The notes beneath the pieces are model-generated. The model made no database searches. It saw nothing but the letters and a program-made list of their open reading frames with translations, and was not told where the DNA came from. From a bacterium HR34 (GTDB taxonomy: Bacteria > Patescibacteriota > Minisyncoccia > Minisyncoccales > HRBIN34): 53,001 nucleotides of DNA. The stretch is from assembly GCA_002923395.1 (NCBI GenBank), contig BEIK01000005.1, positions 1 to 53,001 on the forward strand, written 5' to 3'. Made by a program: the position numbers and the translations under genes. Position 1 is the stretch's first letter; each line of letters begins with the position of its first letter. Below, in pieces: positions 18,370 to 25,657 of this stretch.

Positions 18370-18798
18370 GGAGGTGAGAGAAAGTGAATAAAGAACCTAC
18401 AATGAAAGAAAAATTATAGCAGAAGTAATTCGCGATGATCTTGGTGGGTTAAAGAGGATTCCATTATATAAATTGACTGCAGAAGAATTAGAAAAGTTAG
18501 AAAATGAGTTAAGGATGGGGGCTAGAAGGATTAAGAGCTGAATTGAGTTAGAATATTTGAAGAAGGAAGAGCAGCGGCGAGACGAGAAGATTTGAACGGT
18601 GTCATAACAGCATTAAATAAATCATTAAGTATTATCGGAAAAATAATAAAAATGAATAGCCGATATAGCGCTGGTGACTGATATACCACTCATTGAACCG
18701 ATGCGAATCAAGAATTCAGGGAAAGAATTGAAAGAAACGAAATAAGGAGAAAAAATAAAAAAAACTTTTTTTATCCTTTTTTTGTTCCTCTCTCTTAA
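18370..18798 (+). pseudogene. decayed foreign-looking gene with Shine-Dalgarno and several TGA
   Basis: A strong ribosome-binding site, ggaggtgag at 18370-18378, precedes GTG at 18384, unlike other genes in the window. A +1 shift within the first dozen codons leads to a clear protein frame: RKIIAEVIRDDLGGLKRIPL, then TAEELEKLENELRMGARRIK, TGA at 18539, IELEYLKKEEQRRDEK, and TGA at 18593. A second frame from about 18592 (NGVITALNKSLSIIGKIIK) crosses TGA at 18679 and 18694 and then reads DANQEFRERIERNEIRRK, ending at TAA 18796. Content is Arg/Glu-rich and helical, possibly phage- or plasmid-derived, but no family is recognised. Confidence 0.45.
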
Positions 18799-18890
18799 AC
18801 GCTTTTTGCCATAGGTAGCGATTTTTCGAAGTATTTTTAAAATAAATATTTTGAGTATAAATCAAAAAATCCTATAGAGCTATTAATCTG

Positions 18891-18926
18891 TTTAAAAATA
18901 AAAAGCCTACGGTTTTTATTTTTAAA
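18891..18926. terminator. bidirectional terminator-like hairpin
   Basis: The arms tttaaaaataaaaagcc and ggtttttatttttaaa are complementary apart from one bulged base, with loop tac. T-rich arms occur in both directions. It lies 64 nt beyond the idi stop and can end idi transcription from the right as well as the decayed plus-strand gene from the left. Confidence 0.6.
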
Positions 18927-18989
18927 GTGGTTGTTAGAAAAATATAAATTATCTTTACAAGTGATTAGATGTTGAGTATAAAACCTATT

Positions 18990-19502
18990 TTATTTTACAA
19001 AAATAACAACCTTAGGAAGAATTAATTTAAACCAATAAGTATATTTATCTTCATTAAACTGGATATCTTTTAAAAGAGTATTTATATTAACCCATTTAAA
19101 ATCCTCTACTTCATTTTGGTTAGGCTTTACTTCTCCATCATATACGCCTATAAAAACGTGGTCAAGTTCATTTTCTGTTAAACCATTCTCAAATTTAACT
19201 TTGTATATAAAACTAAAAATTTCTTTCAAATTACAATCAAAACCCATCTCTTCCTTCAACCTTCTATGAACTGCTTCTTCTAAATTTTCACCAGGATGAG
19301 GGTGGCTACAACAAGTATTCGTCCACAATCCTCCAGAATGATATTTATTTTTAGCCCTTTTTTGGATTAATAATTCCCCTTTTGAATTAAAAACAAATAT
19401 AGAAAAAGCTCTATGCAATTTCCCTTTTTTATGAACTTCAAGCTTTTCTTCGAAGCCGATCTCGTTATCATTTTCATCAACAAGTATAATTTTCTCATCC
19501 AT
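18990..19502 (-). CDS. idi: Isopentenyl-diphosphate delta-isomerase, type I
   Basis: This 170-residue Nudix-fold enzyme interconverts IPP and DMAPP for isoprenoid synthesis. The family motifs are HRAFSIFVFN, TNTCCSHPHPGE with the active-site Cys, the Nudix-like block EAVHRRLKEEMGF, and ENELDHVFIGVYDGE with the catalytic Glu. The length matches type I enzymes (about 180). No other isoprenoid gene is in the window. A sigma70-type promoter with an extended -10 precedes it, so it is probably a single-gene unit. Confidence 0.95.
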   Translation of the reverse strand: MDEKIILVDENDNEIGFEEKLEVHKKGKLHRAFSIFVFNSKGELLIQKRAKNKYHSGGLWTNTCCSHPHPGENLEEAVHRRLKEEMGFDCNLKEIFSFIYKVKFENGLTENELDHVFIGVYDGEVKPNQNEVEDFKWVNINTLLKDIQFNEDKYTYWFKLILPKVVIFVK

Positions 19503-19529
19503 TTTTTATGTCTTGTTTCTTATATTTCG

Positions 19530-19557
19530 ATTGTATCATCCCAACTACTAAAATCAA
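19530..19557 (-). promoter_or_regulatory. sigma70 promoter of idi
   Basis: On the minus strand TTGATT (19557-19552) and TACAAT (19535-19530) are separated by 16 nt. The -10 is preceded by TGA, giving an extended -10. The predicted start, near 19523, leaves a leader of about 20 nt before the idi ATG. Confidence 0.6.
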
Positions 19558-19861
19558 GTTACTTTGAATAATTAAATTTTGGATCAAAATTTATAAATAA
19601 TTAGTAAATTTACGGAAATAAAGCAAATAACCGCTACCTCTACTATTCTTCTTCCCAATGTTCACGATTGTGAATGTTGGGAAAGGAGTAAAAATAAAAA
19701 CAATAATTTTTAAAAATTTTTATTTCAGGAACAAAAGGTAAAGTATTTGCATCTTCTCGAGAATGTGACAGTTTTTTTCCAACACCTTACTTAAAAACTA
19801 ATTCAAAAGCACTACTTGCTTTATTCTTATTAATTTTATTAGTAAAGTTAGCGTAATTTTG
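19558..19861. other. intergenic stretch with one imperfect palindrome
   Basis: No gene is seen. The main structure is an imperfect hairpin at 19651-19686: cttcccaatgttcac and gtgaatgttgggaaag around gatt, with two G-T pairs and one bulge. Similar palindromes with a TTnAC-nATn-GTGAA centre occur at 33909-33953 and 45852-45887. The rest is AT-rich. Confidence 0.45.
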
Positions 19862-19934
19862 TGGGCAGGGGAGGAATCGAACCTCCGACCTCTGCTTTAT
19901 CAGAGCAGCGTTCTAACCACTGAACTACCTGCCC
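19862..19934 (-). tRNA. tRNA-Ile (anticodon GAU)
   Basis: The acceptor GGGCAGG/CCTGCCC pairs, the anticodon stem CTGCT/AGCAG encloses CTGATAA with GAT, and the T arm GGAGG-TTCGATT-CCTCC is regular. The discriminator is A and no CCA is encoded. It is not inside an rRNA spacer, unlike tRNA-Ile(GAU) in many bacteria. Confidence 0.95.
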
Positions 19935-19974
19935 TCTACTTACCTACTTAACTTTTGTTTTCTTTTTCTTGTTG

Positions 19975-20523
19975 TTATCTCTGTTTTTGTTTATTTTTTC
20001 TTTTTTGTTTTATGTCTGCAACTTTCTTTTTTATGCTTATACCTGATAAAATTATCAAATCGCTTATTTTTTTAAACACGGATGAGGGTAATTCTATTGA
20101 TTTATCATAATCGCCTGAATTTATAATTACATTTTTAATTTTTAAAACGCTTTTATCAACAATTGTTGGCAATTCCCAAAAAAATCCAAAAGGAACAATA
20201 TTGCCAATTTTTACTCCTTTAATATTTTTCTTTATCCAATTTTCTTTAACTATTTCAACTTTATCTACAAGTTTTCCCTTGTTTTTTTTCAATAGTTGAT
20301 TAAGTTTTTGTTTTAGTTTGTTCAAATCTAAATTTTTGTCTGCTGGTAAAACAACAAGATAATACTTATTTCCTGCCTTGACAACCAAACTTTTCAAAAC
20401 TTTTTGCGCCTGAACGTTTAAAGTTTTTGCTTTATCTAAAGCAGTGTAGACTATTTTATGTTGTAAAAGTTTGTGCTTTATTTTATTTTCTTTATGTAAA
20501 AAATCCACAAGTTTTTTAAACAT
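19975..20523 (-). CDS. YbaK/EbsC-domain aminoacyl-tRNA deacylase-like protein
   Basis: The 182-residue protein matches the YbaK/ProX fold: HKIVYTALDKAKTLNVQ, KSLVVKAGNKYYLVVLPAD (conserved Lys of the active site), GNIVPFG, the LPTIVDKSV segment, and INSGDYDKSIEL near the end. Family members hydrolyse mischarged tRNA (Cys-tRNA-Pro, Ala-tRNA-Pro). It is longer than YbaK (about 160) because of a Lys/Gln-rich C-terminal tail. Which tRNA it edits cannot be told. It lies downstream of the 16S terminator. Confidence 0.8.
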   Translation of the reverse strand: MFKKLVDFLHKENKIKHKLLQHKIVYTALDKAKTLNVQAQKVLKSLVVKAGNKYYLVVLPADKNLDLNKLKQKLNQLLKKNKGKLVDKVEIVKENWIKKNIKGVKIGNIVPFGFFWELPTIVDKSVLKIKNVIINSGDYDKSIELPSSVFKKISDLIILSGISIKKKVADIKQKRKNKQKQR

Positions 20524-20572
20524 ATGATTATCCTTTATCTAACTTCATTTTAGCAAAAACAAAAACCAAAAT

Positions 20573-20596
20573 CAAAAACTCTGCTTTTGGCAGAGT
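20573..20596 (-). terminator. intrinsic terminator of the 16S unit
   Basis: On the minus strand ACTCTGC-CAAAA-GCAGAGT is followed by TTTTTGATTTT, a classic hairpin plus U-tract. It lies just beyond the trailer arm of the rRNA processing stem and 50 nt before the YbaK-like gene. Confidence 0.85.
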
Positions 20597-20607
20597 ATAA
20601 GACTAAA

Positions 20608-20735
20608 CAATAAGTTAGTGGCTTAAAACTACCCTCCACATTACCAGAGCCGATCTTATTGGGCGTTCGGCCAATACCCTACGTTTAAGAAGGAATTCCT
20701 CATTCTTAAACGTAGTCGACACTTAAACAAAATCT
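20608..20735 (-). other. 16S trailer: processing-stem arm and three hairpins
   Basis: Positions 20608-20647 are complementary, with few interruptions, to the leader 22248-22288 (shared blocks are attaccag, taaaactacc and ttagtg in complementary form), forming the usual pre-16S processing stalk. Between this arm and the mature end lie hairpins at 20719-20746 (12-bp perfect, 4-nt loop, entering the mature tail), 20679-20715 (13-bp perfect, 11-nt loop) and about 20655-20675 (attggg/ccaat). No 23S, 5S or tRNA follows. Confidence 0.75.
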
Positions 20736-22241
20736 TGTTTAAGTGTTCCACGCGCAGGTTCCCCTACACGTGCCTTGTTACGACTTAGCCCCTCTCACTG
20801 AGCCCACCCTCAACAACCAAAAGGTTGTCTTCAGGTGTTCCCAGCTCGCTTGGCTTGACGGGCGGTGAGTACAGGGCTCAGGAACGTATTCACCGCGGCA
20901 TGGCTGATCCGCGATTACTAGCGATTCCGGCTTCACGAGGTCGGGTTGCAGACCTCGATCCGTACTGGGGCGAGTTTTTAGGGATTAGCTCCGCCTTACG
21001 GCTTCGCAACCCTTTGTACTCGCCATTGTACCACGAGTGCAGCCCAGGGCGTCAAGGGCCATGCTGATTTGGCGTCGTCCCCACCTTCCTCCGTGTGTAC
21101 CACGGCAGTCTCCTGTGACACGTGAAACACAGGATAGGGGTTGCGCAGGTTACCCCATTTAAGGGAGCGTCTCACGACACCTGCTGACGACAACCATGCA
21201 GCACCTGACCCAGCTGTCCTTGCGGAGGGCCTGAGTTTCCTCAAGCTTTCAGCTGGCTGTCTAGCCCTGGTAAGGTTCCTCGCTTGTCGACGAATTAAGC
21301 CTCATGGTCCACCGCTTGTGTGAGCCCCCGTCTATTCCTTTAAGTTTCGGCCTTGCGGCTGTACTTCCCAGGCGGAGTGCTTAACGCGTTAGCTTCGCCA
21401 CCGAAAGGGTCGACACTTCCGGCAGCTAGCACTCATCGTTTAGGGCGTGGACTACAAGGGTATCTAATCCTTTTTGCTCCCCACGCTTTCGTGTTTCAGC
21501 GTCAGGAACACCCCAGATACCTGCCTTCGCTTTCGGTGTTCCGCACGATATCAACGGATTTCACCCCTACACCGTGCGTTCCGGTATCCCCTGGTGTCCT
21601 CTAGTGAAGCAGTTTCTAACCCATCCTATGGTTGAGCCATAGGCTTTAAGGTTAGACTTACTTCACCGCCTACACACCCTTTACGCCCAGTAATTCCGGA
21701 TAACGCTTGAGGGTTCTGTATTACCGCTGCTGCTGGCACAGAATTAGCACCCTCTTATTCCTCCGGTACCGTCAATCCAGACTAAAAAATCTGGACTTCT
21801 TCCCGGAGAAAAGCGGTTTACAATCCGAGGACCTTCTTCCCGCACGCGGCGTCGCTGGTTCAGGCTTGCGCCCATTGACCAAGATTCTCGGCTGCTGCCT
21901 CCCGTAGGAGTAGGGCCCGTGTCTCAGTGCCCTCGCTGGGGGCCACGCTCTCACGCCCCCTACCCGTCATCGCCTTGGTAGGCCATTACCCTACCAACTA
22001 GCTGATAGGCCGCAGGCTCCTCCTATACCGGGTTTCCCCTTTACTCTAACCTATAAAGGTTAGAGACCATCAGGTATTAGCTCCGATTTCTCGGAGTTAT
22101 CCCTGAGTATAGGGTGGATACCTACGTGTTACTAGCTCGTTCGCCGCTCCGTACCTACCCGAAGGTAGGCCGATCGCACGACTTGCATGCCTTATCCACG
22201 CCGCCAGCGTTCATCCTGAGCTAGGATCAAACTCTTAAAAG
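20736..22241 (-). rRNA. rrs: 16S ribosomal RNA, tail lacks anti-Shine-Dalgarno
   Basis: On the minus strand the gene starts with AGAGTTTGATCC and GAACGCTGGCGGCGTG, contains GTGCCAGCAGCAGCGG and GATTAGATACCCTTGTAG, and ends with AAGTCGTAACAAGGCACG and the helix 45 loop GTAGGGGAACCTGC. The length is about 1500 nt with no intron. After helix 45 the normal GGATCACCTCCTTA is replaced by GGAACACTTAAACA, so CCTCC is absent. The 530-loop variant GCAGCAGCGG instead of GCMGCCGCGG, one mismatch in the 27F site and several in the 1492R site are visible. The ends are set by homology, within a few bases. Confidence 0.97.
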
Positions 22242-22247
22242 AATAGA

Positions 22248-22288
22248 CTGGTAATGGGAAGGTAGTTTTAAAACACTAACCACTTATT
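22248..22288 (-). other. 16S leader arm of the processing stem
   Basis: The leader segment is complementary to the trailer at 20608-20647. The best blocks pair taaaactacc with ggtagtttta and cattaccag with ctggtaatg. RNase III (gene in this window) would be expected to cut the stem. This shows that the 16S gene is transcribed and processed as its own unit. Confidence 0.7.
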
Positions 22289-22295
22289 CTCTAAA

Positions 22296-22334
22296 TACAG
22301 TCATTATACAGTCATTTAATTTTATGGTACACAA
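22296..22334 (-). promoter_or_regulatory. probable 16S promoter with direct repeat
   Basis: The minus strand has TATAAT at 22308-22303 with a weak TTGTGT 20 nt upstream (22334-22329), giving a start a few bases before the processing stem. Two exact copies of tacagtcatt (22296-22305 and 22307-22316, 11-nt period) overlap the -10, possibly a regulator site. The -35 is poor, so the assignment rests on the -10 and position. Confidence 0.45.
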
Positions 22335-22335
22335 C

Positions 22336-22387
22336 CAAAAGTAAAAACGTGAAGACATCACTTCGCATCTTCACGTTTTTACTTTTG
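22336..22387. terminator. 20-bp perfect hairpin upstream of 16S
   Basis: The arms caaaagtaaaaacgtgaaga and tcttcacgtttttacttttg are perfectly complementary around a 12-nt loop, with T-runs in the 3' arm in either direction. It probably ends transcription coming from tRNA-Thr/tsf before the 16S promoter. Confidence 0.7.
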
Positions 22388-22500
22388 AAAACTTATGATG
22401 TCTTTAATCTATTGTTTTTTGTTGTTGTTTTTAAATTTATAATTAGCCTTTCGGTTCATGACATCAAAATGTAAGATTATCCTGATGGCTAATAATATAA
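22388..22500 (-). ncRNA. possible structured RNA ending at the 20-bp hairpin
   Basis: The candidate transcript is read on the minus strand from a possible promoter (TTGACA at 22528-22523, 17-nt spacer, TAATTT). It starts with a stem ATTAGCC (22493-22487)/GGCTAAT (22448-22442). The loop contains TGATGTC (22466-22460), complementary to GACATCA (22402-22396) in the A-rich tail. The latter can also pair for nine bases with TGATGTCTT in the terminator hairpin. This gives a pseudoknot and an alternative terminator-disrupting pairing. It does not match a family I know. Confidence 0.35.
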
Positions 22501-22541
22501 AATTACTCCATCCAAAAAAACTTGTCAAGACGAAGCAATGG

Positions 22542-22613
22542 AGCCGGCGGAGGGATTTGAACCCACGACCTACGGTTTACAAAACCGTTGCTCTGCCCCT
22601 GAGCTACGCCGGC
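22542..22613 (-). tRNA. tRNA-Thr (anticodon UGU)
   Basis: The acceptor GCCGGCG/CGCCGGC pairs, the anticodon stem ACGGT/ACCGT encloses TTTGTAA with TGT, and the T arm is GTGGG-TTCAAAT-CCCTC. The discriminator is T and no CCA is encoded. It begins 6 nt after the stop of the small membrane protein downstream of tsf, so it may be part of the rpsB-tsf transcript. Confidence 0.95.
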
Positions 22614-22619
22614 GCTCTG

Positions 22620-22937
22620 TTATTCTTTTTTGGCTTTTTTAAGTTCTTCCCAATATTTATCTTTTATTCTGCGTTTTGCTTTTTCTCTTAATTTGTTTAA
22701 TACTTTATACGTTCCACTATCTGCCTTTAAAATCAGTATTCTCAAAGATATAAGTATCTTCTGAAGAACTTTTTCAAAATAAGATAATTCATCCAAAGCA
22801 AATTTTCTAAGACTTACATTTTTTTGTACATCCGTAACTTTTATTCCTTTGGATAATTTAAATAATATTAAAACAATTAAACCAAGACTTACAAAAAAAA
22901 TTGTTCCTGAAGTTATTAGAATTATGCTAACTATCAT
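22620..22937 (-). CDS. small single-pass membrane protein, unknown
   Basis: The 105-residue protein has one N-terminal transmembrane helix (about residues 3-27) and a basic, helical cytoplasmic tail ending in Lys/Glu repeats. It is not recognised. Its ATG overlaps the tsf stop (ATGA), which implies translational coupling. Position after tsf and a strongly basic tail are compatible with a ribosome- or RNA-linked membrane role, but that is speculation. Confidence 0.6.
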   Translation of the reverse strand: MIVSIILITSGTIFFVSLGLIVLILFKLSKGIKVTDVQKNVSLRKFALDELSYFEKVLQKILISLRILILKADSGTYKVLNKLREKAKRRIKDKYWEELKKAKKE

Positions 22938-23521
22938 ATCTCATAAATAACAAATCTTTCAACTCTTATATTCTCACCAAATTTTGTTATATGCTCTTTA
23001 ATAAGATTTTCAATTGTCACTTCTGGGTTCTTAATCCATTGTTGCAACAAAAGACAATTTTCTTTCTTAAACTTTTCTAGCTTTCCTTCAACAATGTTGT
23101 TTATTATATTGTCTGGCTTTCCTTCTTTTTTTAATTGTTCTATGTATATTTCTCTTTCTCTCTCTAAAATATCTTGAGGTATATCTTCTGGTCTAACAAA
23201 AGATGGTTTCATTGATGCTATTTGTAAACACAACTCATGAGCGAGTCTTTTAAATTCCTCTGACCTCGCAACAAAATCAGTCTCGCATCTTAAATCTAAA
23301 ATAACACCCAATTTATTGTTTGAATGCACATACGCCGATATTACTCCTTCTCCTGTTTGTCTTTCTGACTTTTTTTTAGCAACATCCTCTCCTCTTTTCC
23401 TCAAAATTTCTTTTGCTTTTTCTACATCACCATTTGCTTCCTCCAGGGCTTTTTTACATTCTGACACTGAAACCCCTGTAAGTTCCCTTAATTTTTTAAT
23501 TTCATCTATTGAAACTATCAT
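22934..23521 (-). CDS. tsf: Elongation factor Ts
   Basis: The 195-residue protein starts with the EF-Ts UBA-like domain (IKKLRELTGVSVSECKKAL, then EANGDVEKAKEILRKRG). A core follows with GVISAYVHSNNKLGVIL and ETDFVARSEEFKRLAHELC. It recycles EF-Tu by GDP release. It is the short form (E. coli 283) with a single core subdomain, common in reduced genomes. It is preceded by rpsB (6-nt gap) and ends in TGA followed directly by TAG. Confidence 0.96.
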   Translation of the reverse strand: MIVSIDEIKKLRELTGVSVSECKKALEEANGDVEKAKEILRKRGEDVAKKKSERQTGEGVISAYVHSNNKLGVILDLRCETDFVARSEEFKRLAHELCLQIASMKPSFVRPEDIPQDILEREREIYIEQLKKEGKPDNIINNIVEGKLEKFKKENCLLLQQWIKNPEVTIENLIKEHITKFGENIRVERFVIYEI

Positions 23522-23527
23522 ATTTTT

Positions 23528-24229
23528 TTATTTATTTTTTAAAATTACTTCTTTTATTAAATCTGATATAAATAATATTGAAGACAAGGTATCATCATTT
23601 GCAAAAATTGGATAGTCAACGCCTTCTGGATTGACATCAGTATCACAAATTCCAATAACAGTAATACCAACCTTATTTGCTTCTTTTTTCGCCTCCTCAC
23701 AATCTGCTACACTAAACAAAAATATTGCATCTGGAATATTTTCTAAATTTCTCAACCCTTCTAGTCTTTCTTTAATTTTAGTTAACTTTCTTTTAATTCT
23801 AACCTGTTCTTTTTTTGGATAGTTTTTAAACTCTTCTGAATTTATTTTATCTTCCAACTCTTGAATCACATTTACCCTCTTCCTTATAACAGAAAAATTA
23901 GTTAAAAGCCCGCCTATCCATTTACCAGTTAAATAAGGATACCCTCCCGTACTTGCCACATCAATAACAAAATCTCTGTGAGGCAATCTTGAACCTACAA
24001 AAAGTATTTGCTTCCCATCCTTTACTAACTCCGCTAAATATTTAAGAGCTTTTAAAATGCTATTTTTGCAAACCTCAGGGTTTATTATATAAAGATTACA
24101 TTTTCTTGTTTTTACGACGCTCAAAGCTTTTGCATGAGTTCTTGTTTTTGAATGCCCTATGCAAATACCCTTACTTATAAAATCATTGTATGACATTTCG
24201 GCTAATTGTTCTAATTTTCCTTTTTGCAT
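23528..24229 (-). CDS. rpsB: 30S ribosomal protein uS2
   Basis: The protein contains the uS2 signatures GICIGHSKTRTHAKA, KQILFVGSRLPHRDFV, GGYPYLTGKWIGGLLTN, PDAIFLFSVADCEEAKKEA and IPVIG-like VIGICDTDVNPEGVDYPI. The open frame extends 20 codons further, but the ATG at 24229 (MQKGKLEQLAEM) is preferred: homology begins there and a good promoter lies just upstream, inside the extension. It forms an operon with tsf. It is divergent from rpmE. Confidence 0.95.
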   Translation of the reverse strand: MQKGKLEQLAEMSYNDFISKGICIGHSKTRTHAKALSVVKTRKCNLYIINPEVCKNSILKALKYLAELVKDGKQILFVGSRLPHRDFVIDVASTGGYPYLTGKWIGGLLTNFSVIRKRVNVIQELEDKINSEEFKNYPKKEQVRIKRKLTKIKERLEGLRNLENIPDAIFLFSVADCEEAKKEANKVGITVIGICDTDVNPEGVDYPIFANDDTLSSILFISDLIKEVILKNK

Positions 24230-24261
24230 AAGTTTTAATTTAAAAATAAAATATATTGTTA

Positions 24262-24289
24262 ATTGTAACAAATTATTTAAAGTTGACAA
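24262..24289 (-). promoter_or_regulatory. rpsB promoter
   Basis: On the minus strand TTGTCA (24289-24284) and TACAAT (24267-24262) are spaced by 16 nt. The -35 overlaps that of the divergent rpmE promoter. The predicted start, near 24255, leaves about 25 nt of leader. Confidence 0.65.
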
Positions 24290-24311
24290 TAATTGTTATA
24301 TTGTTTATAAC
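24283..24311 (+). promoter_or_regulatory. rpmE-prfA promoter
   Basis: TTGACA (24283-24288), 17-nt spacer, TATAAC (24306-24311). It is a near-consensus sigma70 promoter for rpmE and prfA. Its -35 shares bases with the rpsB promoter, so the two divergent ribosomal units may compete for polymerase. Confidence 0.75.
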
Positions 24312-24344
24312 TTTATTATAATTATAAAAATTAAAAAGTCAAAG

Positions 24345-24581
24345 ATGAAAACAGATATACACCCAAAATACAAAAAAATTAAAGTTAAATGCGCTTGTGG
24401 AAATGAATTTGAGGTTAATTCATCTTCAATAAGAGATGAAATAGAAATAGATTCTTGTTCGCAATGCCACCCTGTTTATACAGGAGGAGAAAGAAATTTA
24501 GATACTGTTGGCAGAGTTGAAAAATTTAAGCAAAGGCTCCAAAAAGCGCAACAACAGCAACAAAAAAAAGAAATCCTCTAA
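24345..24581 (+). CDS. rpmE: 50S ribosomal protein bL31
   Basis: The 78-residue protein starts MKTDIHPKYKKIKVKCACGN and contains CSQCHPVYTGGERNLDTVGR, the bL31 signature. Cysteine pairs (CAC and CSQC) mark the zinc-binding form. The ATG at 24345 is chosen because it matches the family start and follows the promoter. The longer open frame upstream crosses the promoter. A Gln-rich tail of about 15 residues is added. prfA follows after 7 nt. Confidence 0.95.
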   Translation: MKTDIHPKYKKIKVKCACGNEFEVNSSSIRDEIEIDSCSQCHPVYTGGERNLDTVGRVEKFKQRLQKAQQQQQKKEIL

Positions 24582-24588
24582 AAAATAG

Positions 24589-25647
24589 ATGTCCTCTTTT
24601 AATATTGAAACTCTTAAAAAAGAGTACGAACAAATTCTATCCCAAATAAATAAAAGTGGGCAAAATTTAAATTGGGAAGAAATGCAAGATGTTCTAAAAA
24701 GAAAGGGAGAGCTAGAAAAAATTTTAGAGGTGTATAATACTCTCCAAGAGGTTGAGAAAAAGATAAAAGAATCTCAGGAAATTTTAGAAAAAGAAAAAGA
24801 CATTGAATTAATATCGCTAGCTGAAAAAGAAATAGAATCTCTAACAAAAGAAAGGAAAGAATTAGAAGAGAAACTTGAAAAATTGCTTAAAAAAGAAAGG
24901 GAAAAGGATAAGGGTATAGATACTTCTTGCTTAATAATGGAGATAAGAGCAGGAGTTGGAGGAGAAGAAGCAGCCCTGTTCGCTACAGATCTTTTTAATA
25001 TGTATACAAAATATATTCAATCAAAAGGATGGAAGATAAATGTTCTTGATTCCAATAGGACTGATTTAGGAGGATTGAAACAAATAATTTTTGAAGTAAA
25101 AGGAGATGATGTTTACAATAAATTAAAATATGAAGGAGGAGTTCATAGAGTTCAAAGAATTCCAGAAACAGAAAAGTCAGGAAGGATACACACATCAACT
25201 GCGAGCGTTGCAATATTGCCAAAACCTTCTTTCAAAAAAATATTAATAAACCCTGCTGATTTAAAAATAGAAACAATGAGAGCGTCTGGTGCTGGAGGAC
25301 AATATGTTAACAAAACAGAAAGCGCTGTTAGAGTAACCCATATACCAACAGGAATTGTAGTAAAATGTCAAAGCGAAAGAAGCCAATTGCAAAATAAGGA
25401 AAACGCTCTCAAAATATTAGAGTCAAAATTATTGGAATATGAACTTTCAAAACAATTAGAAAAAATTTCAAAGGAAAGAAGAGAACAAATAAAAAAAGGT
25501 GAGAGAGCGGATAAAATAAGAACTTATAATTTTCCACAAGATAGAGTAACAGACCATAGAATTCAAAAAAACTGGTATGGTATTGGGAAAATAATTGAGG
25601 GGGATTTAGACCCTATAATAGAAGAATTAGAAAAAAGTTTACAATAA
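24589..25647 (+). CDS. prfA: Peptide chain release factor 1
   Basis: The 352-residue factor reads UAA and UAG and triggers peptide release. The catalytic GGQ motif is in SGAGGQYVNKTESAVRVTH. The codon-recognition PxT motif is PET in RIPETEKSGRIHTSTAS, where many bacteria have PAT or PVT. A long coiled N-terminal domain precedes. It forms an operon with rpmE, a frequent bacterial pairing. RF2, which reads UGA, is not in the window. UGA stops at the CA-like, tsf and rsmH genes would require it. Confidence 0.97.
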   Translation: MSSFNIETLKKEYEQILSQINKSGQNLNWEEMQDVLKRKGELEKILEVYNTLQEVEKKIKESQEILEKEKDIELISLAEKEIESLTKERKELEEKLEKLLKKEREKDKGIDTSCLIMEIRAGVGGEEAALFATDLFNMYTKYIQSKGWKINVLDSNRTDLGGLKQIIFEVKGDDVYNKLKYEGGVHRVQRIPETEKSGRIHTSTASVAILPKPSFKKILINPADLKIETMRASGAGGQYVNKTESAVRVTHIPTGIVVKCQSERSQLQNKENALKILESKLLEYELSKQLEKISKERREQIKKGERADKIRTYNFPQDRVTDHRIQKNWYGIGKIIEGDLDPIIEELEKSLQ

Positions 25648-25657
25648 AAGTAAATTT

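Noticed and set aside
20825-21954. Open reading frames within the 16S gene on both strands
   Set aside because: They lie inside a complete 16S rRNA gene and have rRNA-like composition, so they are not coding.
24159-24344. 62-residue N-terminal extension of bL31
   Set aside because: It overlaps the divergent promoter and the rpsB 5' end. The bL31 family begins at MKTDIHP.
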